Below are positions 8,201 through 15,800 of a stretch of 64,000 bases of DNA, one piece after another. Each line of letters opens with the position of its first letter. Position 1 is the first letter of the stretch. The DNA is from Psychromonas marina (GTDB lineage Bacteria > Pseudomonadota > Gammaproteobacteria > Enterobacterales > Psychromonadaceae): the NCBI RefSeq assembly GCF_030161115.1, contig NZ_BSPQ01000009.1, positions 1-64,000 of the forward strand, in the 5' to 3' direction. The notes beneath the pieces were generated by a model. That model saw only the letters and a list, made by a program, of their open reading frames with translations. It made no database searches and was not told where the DNA came from. Position numbers and translations under genes: made by a program.

Positions 8201-10384
8201 CAAGCAACATGGCATGCGGTGGTTTATCTGCAGCCTAAATCGACAACCTCTGGCATTGAGTATCCACAAGCGAGTAAACAAGGGCTACAACTTGCTTTCC
8301 TATTAGCTAAGTTATCGGGGCTTGCTAATAATAGCAATAATGATGTCCGTTCATCGTTTTTGGTGTTAACACGCCAAGGTGGCTGTTTTGGTGTTGAAAA
8401 TAATGAGCAAGACAGTGATTTAGTACAAACCGGTTTAACGGGTTTAGTTAAAACATTAAGCCATGAGTGGCCAACTGTTTTCTGTCGTGCGCTAGATGTT
8501 GCAACAAAATTCGCTGCAGACAAAGTCGCTAATATTGTTTTTGATGAACTTAATGATAGCCAAGTAGCGCCAGTAGAAGTTGGTTTTAATAACAACGGTC
8601 GTTTAACGCTAGTCGGTGAAAAAACCGATAGTTATGTTTTACAAGCGGGTAACAGCATCAATGAAGATTCTCTGTTTCTTGTGAGTGGCGGTGCAAAGGG
8701 CGTAACAGCACATTGTGTGATTCGTTTAGCACAAACCTATCAATCGAAGTTTATCCTGTTAGGTCGCTCTCAATATGATAGCAATGAACCAGCATGGGCA
8801 AAGGGCAACAGTGATGAAGTCTCACTGAAAAAAGCGGCAATGCAGCATTTGATTGCAAGCGGTGAAAAACCAACGCCAGTGGCCGTGACTAAGTTTATTA
8901 AACCTGTACTCGCTAATCGTGAGATCACACAAACATTAGATGCGATTCAAGCAGCGGGTGGTGTGGCGCAATACATTAGTGCCGATGTCACCGATAGCGA
9001 AAGCGTACAAAATGCGGTTTCTCCGATTACTGATTTATGGGGTGATATTACTGGTCTGATTCATGGCGCCGGTGTATTGGCTGATAAGTTCATTGAACAG
9101 AAAGCATTATCTGATTTTGAAGCGGTTTACAGCACCAAAATCGATGGTTTATTGTCAATGTTAAGCTGTACGCAGCAGGATAAAATCAAACATCTTGTTC
9201 TGTTTTCGTCGGCAGCGGGTTTCTACGGTAACCCTGGTCAATCGGATTACGCGATTGCCAATGATATCTTAAATAAAAGTGCATACCGCTTTAAAGCCTT
9301 GAACCCATCAGCACAAGTATTGAGCTTTAACTGGGGTCCTTGGGATGGTGGCATGGTAACACCTGAACTTAAACGTATGTTTAATGATCGTGGCGTGTAT
9401 ATCATTCCACTAGATGCAGGCGCACAACTGTTAGTGAGTGAATTAGCTGCCGATACAAATCGTTGTCCACAAATTTTAGTTGGTAATGATATGGGCGGAG
9501 AATCAGATGAAAGCGTTTCTGTTGAGGAAGTAGCTGTAAAAAAGCCTGAAGTTAGTCGCTTATCTAAACAGCTTTTAGCGGCTAACAATGCATTTTTCAG
9601 CGATCATCAAATTGGTGACAACGCAGTTTTTCCAACTGTCTGCGCAATCGCGTGGATGGTGGAAGCGGCTGAATCGACTTATGTTGGTTATCAGTACCTT
9701 GGCTTAAGTAACTATAAGTTGTTTAAAGGCATTATATTTGACGGCACACAAGCAGATGATTACGCGATCGACCTGAAATTAATTAGTGAGGATGCGCAGC
9801 AACTTGTTGTTGAAGTGAAGATATCGAGTGAGCGAGATGGTAAAACTATTTTCCATTATAGTGCGAATTTGTTATTGGCTAAAAACAAAATAGATGCGCC
9901 AATTTTTGATGGTGACTTACCTAACATTGCAACTGAACAGCATCCACTTTACCAAGATGGCACACTGTTTCATGGTGAAACCCTGCAGGGCATTACCGCG
10001 GTTAATCGTTGTGATGAACAGGGGTTATTACTAAGTTGTGTGATTAAGAGTGATGTTCAACAGCAGCAGGGCGAGTTTGATGTTGCTATCAATAACGTCT
10101 TTGCTAACGATTTGGTTTATCAAGCGTTACTGGTTTGGGTGCGTAAACAGCTCGGTTTAGGTAGTTTACCAACGGCAACCGCTAATTGGACTGTGTATCA
10201 GGAAGTGCCTGTTGATCAGCCGTTCTATCTGCAACTAAAGTTGACCGCTAACAAACGTAATAAAAAAGTAATTGCTGATGTTGAGTTGATCAATGAGCAA
10301 AAACAGATCCTTGCCACCATTATTGGTGCGCAGGTAACAGCAAGTGAAAGCTTGAACGATCTGTTTTTGAAAGTCGCTAAATAA
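2261..10384 (+). CDS. pfaA: PfaA, PUFA synthase subunit: KS-MAT-7xACP-KR-DH
   Basis: Largest subunit of the iterative, cytosolic omega-3 PUFA synthase. The start is ATG 2261, preceded by GGAG at 2250-2253, giving 2707 residues; an in-frame ATG at 2231 lies inside pfaR and is rejected. Domains in order: ketosynthase (residues ~25-480; D-A-A-C-A-G-S with Cys226, His361 in E-A-H-G-T-G-T, His401 in G-H-T-K); malonyl/acyl transferase (~590-900; G-H-S-F-G-E with Ser698); a charged Val-Glu-Lys-rich linker (~989-1018); an Ala/Pro-rich linker; seven tandem ACPs (~1190-1860), each with L-G-I-D-S-I-K-R carrying the phosphopantetheine Ser; ketoreductase (~2130-2420; G-G-A-K-G-V-T); and a C-terminal dehydratase-like hot-dog region (~2445-2700). 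The TAA overlaps the pfaB ATG by one base. The ACPs need a phosphopantetheinyl transferase not encoded here. Confidence 0.97.
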   Translation: MSNQENLEVIETVEDKKLNSRLQECPIAIVGMASVFAETQNLEQFWDNIVESVNGIQDIPEDRWAIDDYYSSDKKDADKTYCKRGGFLPEIDFDPMEFGLPPNILELTDITQLMSLVVARDVLADAGISDEAAYDRDKIGITLGVGGGQKQIAPLTSRLQGPVLDKVLKASGVSEADRNVIIEKYKKAYIPWEENSFPGMLGNVIAGRIANRFDFGGTNCVVDAACAGSLAAIKMAVSDLLEHRSEMMISGGVCCDNSPFMYMSFSKTPAFTDGDDIRPFDENSKGMMIGEGVGMIALKRLEDAERDGDKIYALIKGIGSSSDGRFKSIYAPRPSGQVKALKRAYQDAGFDPRTCGLIEAHGTGTKAGDAAEFSGLKTMFSENNEQKQHIALGSVKSQVGHTKAAAGTAGLIKAALALHHKVLPATINVDQPNPNLEIENSPLYVNNETRPWMPRADGIKRRAGISSFGFGGTNFHFVLEEYKAAHDAAYRLNEVPQILVLSATDKATLTSNLNSWLTKLSVETDLQAYAFNALVSENPFVTPDAALARCGFVAKNANQAITAITNIIKQLASDEKAWSKPTGIYYRESGLDVAGKVVALFSGQGSQYVNMGRDLTCNFPTMLATSAAMDKQFSNAGLTQLSSTVFPIPVFSADERKTQEEALRLTQNAQPAIGTFSAGLFNTFKQAGLKIDFAAGHSFGELTALWAAGVVSDDDYMLLARSRGAAMMAQQAAPGETPVDAGTMAAVVGAPEKVAQDIEGIDGVSIANYNSNNQVVIAGVTAQIEVAVEALQAKGYKVVKLPVSAAFHTDLVGHAQKPFAEVIDSVAFNTPTVPVFANGTAQAHPDNADEIKAALKNHILQSVHFNEEIDNLYAAGGRIFVEFGPKNVLTRLVDNILQDKEDVVTIAVNSNPKKSADQQLRLAAVEMAVLGLQLDNIDPYSAQQRPVVAPKKSPLAMKLTGAAYVNPKTKKAFDDALNDGWEISSAKPQVKEVIKEVIVEKIVEKIVEVEKIVYVEKGGAPALSQNNNTDMASSIERSVENFVNHQSQLLDVHQAYMQGPQEYAKTFQEVLAAQTGATELPAGLDKTLGLYHDFQSETLRVHETYLNSQTENMSKMLDGFAAETTVAPINTPVTSAPVKAQAPVSNIVPIVAAKAAAQPAPVQVTQAVAQAQPQVTLTPVAQTVAAAPAIDINKIQTVMLAVVADKTGYPVEMLELSMDMEADLGIDSIKRVEILGSVQDDISDLPELNPEDLAELRTLGEIVNYMQSKAESAAPVSASSAAVAPIASTGIDLDKIQNVMMSVVADKTGYPTEMLELSMDMEADLGIDSIKRVEILGSVQDEIQDLPELNPEDLAELRTLGEIVNYMQSKAETAAPVAVNAAATTVAIDLAKIQTVMMSVVADKTGYPTEMLELSMDMEADLGIDSIKRVEILGAVQDEISDLPELNPEDLAELRTLGEIVSYMQSKAETVAPVAVQATAVVATAAIDLAKIQTVMMSVVADKTGYPTEMLELSMDMEADLGIDSIKRVEILGAVQDEITDLPELNPEDLAELRTLGEIVSYMQSKAETVAPTSVQATPVVATTAIDLAKIQNVMMSVVADKTGYPTEMLELSMDMEADLGIDSIKRVEILGAVQDEITDLPELNPEDLAELRTLGEIVSYMQSKAGAVAPVEVTTTQVQTVAIDLDKIQSVMMSVVADKTGYPAEMLELAMDMEADLGIDSIKRVEILGAVQDEITDLPELNPEDLAELRTLGEIVSYMQSKAGAVAPVEVTATPAVGIDLDKIQNVMMSVVADKTGYPAEMLELAMDMEADLGIDSIKRVEILGAVQDEITNLPELNPEDLAELRTLGEIVNYMQSKAGGSVTTGTSTASSIEAATEITATEINNDFEPAPSSIVVVKHLDAVVSNTPTLNGENLLLVDDGEGSAIRLADKLTQQGWSVTVLKPSWVETVSTKSFTDAVNVVELEQLDEQELQAILATQATWHAVVYLQPKSTTSGIEYPQASKQGLQLAFLLAKLSGLANNSNNDVRSSFLVLTRQGGCFGVENNEQDSDLVQTGLTGLVKTLSHEWPTVFCRALDVATKFAADKVANIVFDELNDSQVAPVEVGFNNNGRLTLVGEKTDSYVLQAGNSINEDSLFLVSGGAKGVTAHCVIRLAQTYQSKFILLGRSQYDSNEPAWAKGNSDEVSLKKAAMQHLIASGEKPTPVAVTKFIKPVLANREITQTLDAIQAAGGVAQYISADVTDSESVQNAVSPITDLWGDITGLIHGAGVLADKFIEQKALSDFEAVYSTKIDGLLSMLSCTQQDKIKHLVLFSSAAGFYGNPGQSDYAIANDILNKSAYRFKALNPSAQVLSFNWGPWDGGMVTPELKRMFNDRGVYIIPLDAGAQLLVSELAADTNRCPQILVGNDMGGESDESVSVEEVAVKKPEVSRLSKQLLAANNAFFSDHQIGDNAVFPTVCAIAWMVEAAESTYVGYQYLGLSNYKLFKGIIFDGTQADDYAIDLKLISEDAQQLVVEVKISSERDGKTIFHYSANLLLAKNKIDAPIFDGDLPNIATEQHPLYQDGTLFHGETLQGITAVNRCDEQGLLLSCVIKSDVQQQQGEFDVAINNVFANDLVYQALLVWVRKQLGLGSLPTATANWTVYQEVPVDQPFYLQLKLTANKRNKKVIADVELINEQKQILATIIGAQVTASESLNDLFLKVAK
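5827..7845 (+). repeat. Seven tandem ACP-coding repeats inside pfaA
   Basis: Seven consecutive repeats of about 290-300 bp, beginning near 5829, 6130, 6422, 6719, 7015, 7309 and 7598, each encode one acyl carrier protein. Units 1-5 read E-M-L-E-L-S-M-D while units 6 and 7 read E-M-L-E-L-A-M-D. The linkers after units 5 and 6 are nearly identical at the DNA level, differing by only a few bases over about 45, which points to recent duplication or gene conversion. Confidence 0.95.
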
Positions 10385-12843
10385 TGGTGTCAGGTATGCC
10401 ATTAGCATCCTCGTTGCAGGTGATGAACTCATCACTTGCAGTGATCGGCTTTAACGCTATTTTCAATGATCTCGATAATATTGATCAGGTTGAAGCCTGC
10501 TTATATCGTGGCGAGGTGTTAACTGACTCGCTTGCATTGCAGCTAAGTTACTCTGATCTTTGTAAACGCTGTGCGAATTTGGTTGTTGAAAAAAATAATC
10601 TAACTGCGAAACAGATTGCAGTGATCGTCGTTCAACAAAACCTTGGTAGTGATTATATTATTGAGGGGGCAGATCAGGCGCACTTTAGTTATCAAAGGGT
10701 GTCTGATCTTACTCAAGCATTACAGCTCTCAGAACAGATTCTTGCTGCGGAGAATGTTGCGGTACTGATTATCAGTGCTGCGCTTCCTGATGAGATTAAC
10801 AATACAAATAACGCAACAATCAGTTTTGATACTGACTTTGCTGGTTATGCGCAGTTGCAAGGTGCCGCTTGTCTTTTGTTATCCAGTGAGTCCTTTGTTA
10901 AGGCTAATAATAGTGTCCGTTATGCCACTATTAACAACGTCACCACGGGTGCACATAGTGACATCAATAATATTATTCAAACCTCGTTAACAGCGACTGC
11001 CATCACTGCAAAAGATATCTGTAGTTTAGAAGTTACTGCCAGTGCAGATAACTATTTAAATGAGCTAGAGCAACAGTCATTACTCAACAGTTATTCGCAA
11101 TCTGCTGATTTTGAAACTTGTACAACGGCAATAAGTTGTCAGAAAAGTGTATTGGGTGAAAATGAAACGGTATCAGAGCTAATGGGTTTAATATATTCCG
11201 TTATCTCTCTGCAGCAGCGATATCGTGGTGCTGTATCTGATTGGAATATGCCTAGTTCATCGATGTTATCAGCTTGGTTAAGCTCTCCATTTTACCTGTT
11301 TAATCAACCTGCGCCTGTTTTCCCGCTTGCTTCGGGTAAAGCCAGACATAATGCTTATAGTTTGATTAATGCAACAGCTTATAGCCACATTGTGTTAACT
11401 GAGGGCAACGATAATTTAGTACATCAAAACGGTTTTAATTTTCATGGTAAACAATCGTTATTTATTATCGGTGCAGACGATCAACAAAGTTTACTGTTAA
11501 AACTTTCACAGTTAACCGTAAGTGAAGATCTCAAAGCGTTAGCGCAACAGTTGTATCACACAAAAAACAACAGCAGTTTTAGTTATCAAGTTGTGTTAAT
11601 TGCAGAATCTGTTGATGAGCTAAACAAAGAGATTCAACTTGCTTTAACGGGCATTAACATCGCCTTTAAAAACCAGTCTGATTGGAAAACCCCTAAGGGT
11701 AGTTACTTTACTAGTCAGCCTGATCAAAATGCAAAAACAGCCTTTTTATATCCCGGCATTGGTGCAACCTATGTGGGTTTAGGGCGTGATCTGTTTCATC
11801 TGTTTCCTGAGATTTATCCCGCTGTTATCGCATTGGCGGACAATATTGGCGCTTCACTTAAAGATCAATTATTAAATCCGCGTTCAGTAGTGGCACTCGG
11901 TTTTAAAGAGCTTAAACAGCTCGACCTTGAACTGCGTAATAGCCTTGCCAACATTGCAGAGTGTGGTGTCGGATATGCCTGTGTGTTTACCAAAATTTTC
12001 GAGCAGGTATTTAATATAAAAGCTGATTTTGCTAGTGGATATAGCATGGGTGAAATCAGTATGTTTGCTGCATTGGGTTGTTGGCAACAGCCGGGATTAA
12101 TGAGCGCGCGTCTTGCAAACTCTGATACCTTTAATCATCAACTATCCAGTGAGTTACGCGCAATTCGTAAACTCTGGAACTTGCCTGATATTAACGATGG
12201 TGAGTTTGAGCAGATATGGGAAACCTACAGTATCAAAGGGACTGTTGAGCAAGTTAATGCTGAAATTCACGCCGATGAACGTGTTTATGTCACTATTGTT
12301 AATACGCCAGATTCGTTAGTGATTGGCGGATTTCCTGAGCATTGTTTACAGGTGATTAAGCGTCTAGGTGTGCGAGCTATGCCACTTAATATGGCTAATG
12401 CGATTCACAGTGAACCTGCTTATCAAGAGTATGACAACATGCTTGCGCTTTATAGCATGCCAGTGACTGAACGAATTCAGACCAAAATGATTTCAAGCTC
12501 ATGTTACTTGCCTATTCCTCAGCATCAGAAAGCGATTGCCGTCAGTATTGCAAAATGTCTTTGTGAACCTGTTGATTTCCCTCGTTTGATAAATGGTTTA
12601 GCCGATAAAGGCACAAAAGTATTTGTTGAGATGGGGGCGGGACGTTCGCTGTGCAGTTGGGCTGATAAAACGTTAAAGCTTTCTGGACAACAAAATCACC
12701 ACATTAGCGTGCCTGTGAATGCAAAAGGCACTGACGATCAACTCACCTATGCGCGTGCGGTAGCGAAACTGATTAGTTTTGGTGTTGAGATGAATATTGA
12801 ATCTTTTTTTAGTGGTTCCTTGATTCAACAAGTTAACCACTAA
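10384..12843 (+). CDS. pfaB: PfaB, PUFA synthase acyltransferase subunit
   Basis: Second subunit of the PUFA synthase, an acyltransferase; in characterised systems PfaB influences whether EPA or DHA is made. Residues ~1-330 look like a degenerate ketosynthase-like region without an obvious active-site Cys. The acyltransferase domain spans roughly residues 450-790, with the nucleophile in G-Y-S-M-G-E (Ser554) and a His near 675 (A-I-H-S-E). The ATG overlaps the pfaA stop (TAATG), indicating translational coupling. A later in-frame ATG at 10423 begins M-N-S-S-L-A-V-I-G, similar to the start of other PfaB proteins, so the true start could be 13 codons further in. The product, EPA or DHA, cannot be decided from sequence alone. 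Confidence 0.93.
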   Translation: MVSGMPLASSLQVMNSSLAVIGFNAIFNDLDNIDQVEACLYRGEVLTDSLALQLSYSDLCKRCANLVVEKNNLTAKQIAVIVVQQNLGSDYIIEGADQAHFSYQRVSDLTQALQLSEQILAAENVAVLIISAALPDEINNTNNATISFDTDFAGYAQLQGAACLLLSSESFVKANNSVRYATINNVTTGAHSDINNIIQTSLTATAITAKDICSLEVTASADNYLNELEQQSLLNSYSQSADFETCTTAISCQKSVLGENETVSELMGLIYSVISLQQRYRGAVSDWNMPSSSMLSAWLSSPFYLFNQPAPVFPLASGKARHNAYSLINATAYSHIVLTEGNDNLVHQNGFNFHGKQSLFIIGADDQQSLLLKLSQLTVSEDLKALAQQLYHTKNNSSFSYQVVLIAESVDELNKEIQLALTGINIAFKNQSDWKTPKGSYFTSQPDQNAKTAFLYPGIGATYVGLGRDLFHLFPEIYPAVIALADNIGASLKDQLLNPRSVVALGFKELKQLDLELRNSLANIAECGVGYACVFTKIFEQVFNIKADFASGYSMGEISMFAALGCWQQPGLMSARLANSDTFNHQLSSELRAIRKLWNLPDINDGEFEQIWETYSIKGTVEQVNAEIHADERVYVTIVNTPDSLVIGGFPEHCLQVIKRLGVRAMPLNMANAIHSEPAYQEYDNMLALYSMPVTERIQTKMISSSCYLPIPQHQKAIAVSIAKCLCEPVDFPRLINGLADKGTKVFVEMGAGRSLCSWADKTLKLSGQQNHHISVPVNAKGTDDQLTYARAVAKLISFGVEMNIESFFSGSLIQQVNH

Positions 12844-12888
12844 CAGAATATTAGTCGGCTTAAGCCGTCACATAAGAGAATTATTTAT

Positions 12889-15800
12889 ATGGAAAATATA
12901 GCCATTGTTGGTATCGCCAATCTCTTTCCTGGTTCAAGTCAACCAGATGAGTTTTGGACGCAGTTATTAAATAAACAAGATAACAGAACGCAAATAACCG
13001 CGGCAGAGATGGGTGTTGATCCCGCTAAATACTTAGGTAAGAAAGGCGATACGGATAAGTTTTACTGTATGTACGGTGGCTACATTCGTGGTTTTGATTT
13101 TGATGCAACGCCTTTTGTGCAGCGTGGCTTAAATGCTGATTATCTTAACCAGCTTGATGATCTTAATAAGTGGGGCCTTTATGTTACTGAGCAAGCCTTA
13201 AAAGATGCAGGTTATTGGGGAAGTGATGCGCTAGGCGAATGTGGTCTTATTTTAGGTAATTTATCCTTTCCGACTAAAAGTTCGAATCATCTGTTTTTAC
13301 CGTTTTATCACCATGTCGTTGAAAACGCGTTGAAACAGCTAACATCTGCAAACTTTCAGTTAGCTAATTTTACGCAGGCGCAAACAGTTAATCCAGATAA
13401 TGCATTGGTTGCGGGTTACCCATCGGCTCTGCTTGCTAAAGCTTCAGGCCTTGGTGCATCGCATTTCTCCCTTGATGCTGCCTGTGCTTCTTCATGTTAT
13501 AGCTTAAAACTTGCCTGCGATTATTTACATACGGGTAAAGCTGACATGATGTTGGCGGGCGCAATATCGGGTGCCGATCCGATGTTTGTTAATATGGGGT
13601 TTTCAATTTTCCAAGCATTCCCTGCTAACAATAAACATGCACCGTTTGATAACGATTCACAGGGTTTGTTTGCCGCTGAGGGTGCTGGCATGATGGTGCT
13701 TAAACGTCATTCCGATGCGCTGCGTGATGGCGATACTATCCATGCTATTATCAAAGGTGGTGCACTGTCTAACGATGGTAAGGGCGAGTTTGTATTAAGC
13801 CCAAATACTAAAGGTCAGGTATTAGCTTATCAGCGTGCTTATCAAGATGCGCAAATCTCACCAGCTAATGTCGATTACATTGAATGTCATGCAACGGGTA
13901 CCCCGAAAGGCGATAAGGTTGAGCTTGGCTCAATGGAGACGTTCTTTAGTGAATATAACCACAAACCGTTATTAGGTTCTGCAAAATCAAATTTAGGCCA
14001 TCTTTTAACGGCTGCCGGTATGCCGGGTGTGACTAAAGCGATATATGCACTTAATGAAGCTGTTATTCCGGCAACCATTAGCCTAAAAAATGCAATTACC
14101 ACTAAACAAGCTTATCTCACCTCAGAGCAAATGCCGATCGATACGGTGGCTTGGAAACAGCAGGACTGGCAAGTTGCAGCGGGTCAGCAACGTACTGCGG
14201 GTGTCAGTGTATTTGGTTTTGGTGGTAGTAATGCACATCTGGTTTTACAAGCGGGTAATTCGCCACTCGAAACTGAGTTTAGCAAAGCAAAAGCTTTAGC
14301 GCCGATGTCGATTGTGGGCATGGATTGTATTGTCGGTGATTGTGCTAACTTAGCGCAGTTTAAAGCGCTTATTGAGTCAGACGGGAATACTTTCCGTGAA
14401 CTACCAGTTCATCGTTGGAAAGGCATTGAGAAGAATAGTGGCATAAAACAGGCGCTGCAATTAGGTAAAGCGCCAAAGGGGGGGTATGTCGAACAATTCG
14501 ATATAGATTTCCTACGTTTTAAAGTGCCACCTAATCCACAAGATTGTTTGATTCCACAACAATTGATGATGATGAAAGTTGCCGATAATGCCGTGCAGCA
14601 AGCAGGTCTGAAAGAGGGCTCCAATGTTGCTGTATTAGTGGCGATGGGACTTGAGCTGGATCTGCATCAGTATCGTGGCCGTGTAAACTTAACCACACAA
14701 ATAGAGCAAAGCTTACAGCAACAAGGTATTCGTTTGACCTCGAGTGAACAATATGAGCTTACCAATATCTGTAAAGAGAGCATTGCTTCACCTGCACAGT
14801 TAAATCAATATACCAGTTTCATCGGCAATATCATGGCGTCACGTATCTCTGCGCTGTGGGATTTCACCGGACCTGCATTTACGGTATCTAGTGAAGAGAA
14901 CTCGGTTTATCGTTGTACGGAGCTTGCTCAAAACCTATTTGCGACCTCTGATGTTGATGCTGTTGTGATTGCCGCGGTTGATTTAGCGGGTTCTTTTGAG
15001 AATATTAGCCTGCGTCAACGTTATGGTGCTGTTTCTGAAGATGCGCAAAGTGCTGCTAACCCACTGGATAATACAGCCTGGTTAGTGGGCGAGGGTGCGG
15101 GGGCAATTGTGCTTAAATCCACACATTCTATTACTCAGGAAACAAGCTATGCACAAATTGATGCTATTAGTTTTGCAACGGGTAGTGATAGCCAAGCCAT
15201 TAAAACAGCTGCTCATAAAGCCTGTCGTGATGCGGGTATAACAGCGTCTCAAGTAGATTATGTAGAGGTGTTTGCAAGTGGCTTTATTGCCGATAACCAA
15301 GCTGAGAAAAGTGCTTTTGCAGCATGTTATCCAACGACAAACCTAGACAGTGTTAAACGCCAAGTAGGACATCTGTTTAATGCATCGGGCATGATGAGCC
15401 TGATTAAATCTGCTTTAGTCTTAGATGCTCATCAAGCAACTAAGGTAGCAGTGAATGGGCTTGGTAAAGATATGAGCTGTGCACACCTTATTTTAAGCGC
15501 GACAGTAACACCTTATAAAGCGATAGCAACTGTTGAAACCGGCAAGAAACCATTCTCATTGATCAAACCGATTGTTTTAGGTGGCATTGATATTGAGCAG
15601 GCGATTGTTGCTAACGCGGCACAACCTGTTTTCGCTAAAATGAAAACACAGTTATCGTCCTCAGATCGTGTTAGTCATCCGGTAGATCTCTCTTTGTTAA
15701 CACTTAAACCATTACAAGCGTTGACGGCAAATGAAAAAATTGCGACTCCTGTCATTTCTCCAGAGAAAGTTAAAATGAATCAAAAAACAATTAGTAAAAC

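Noticed and set aside
8224-8595. 123-codon open frame antisense to pfaA.
   Set aside because: Ser/Leu-rich shadow of the coding strand with no ribosome site or family resemblance.
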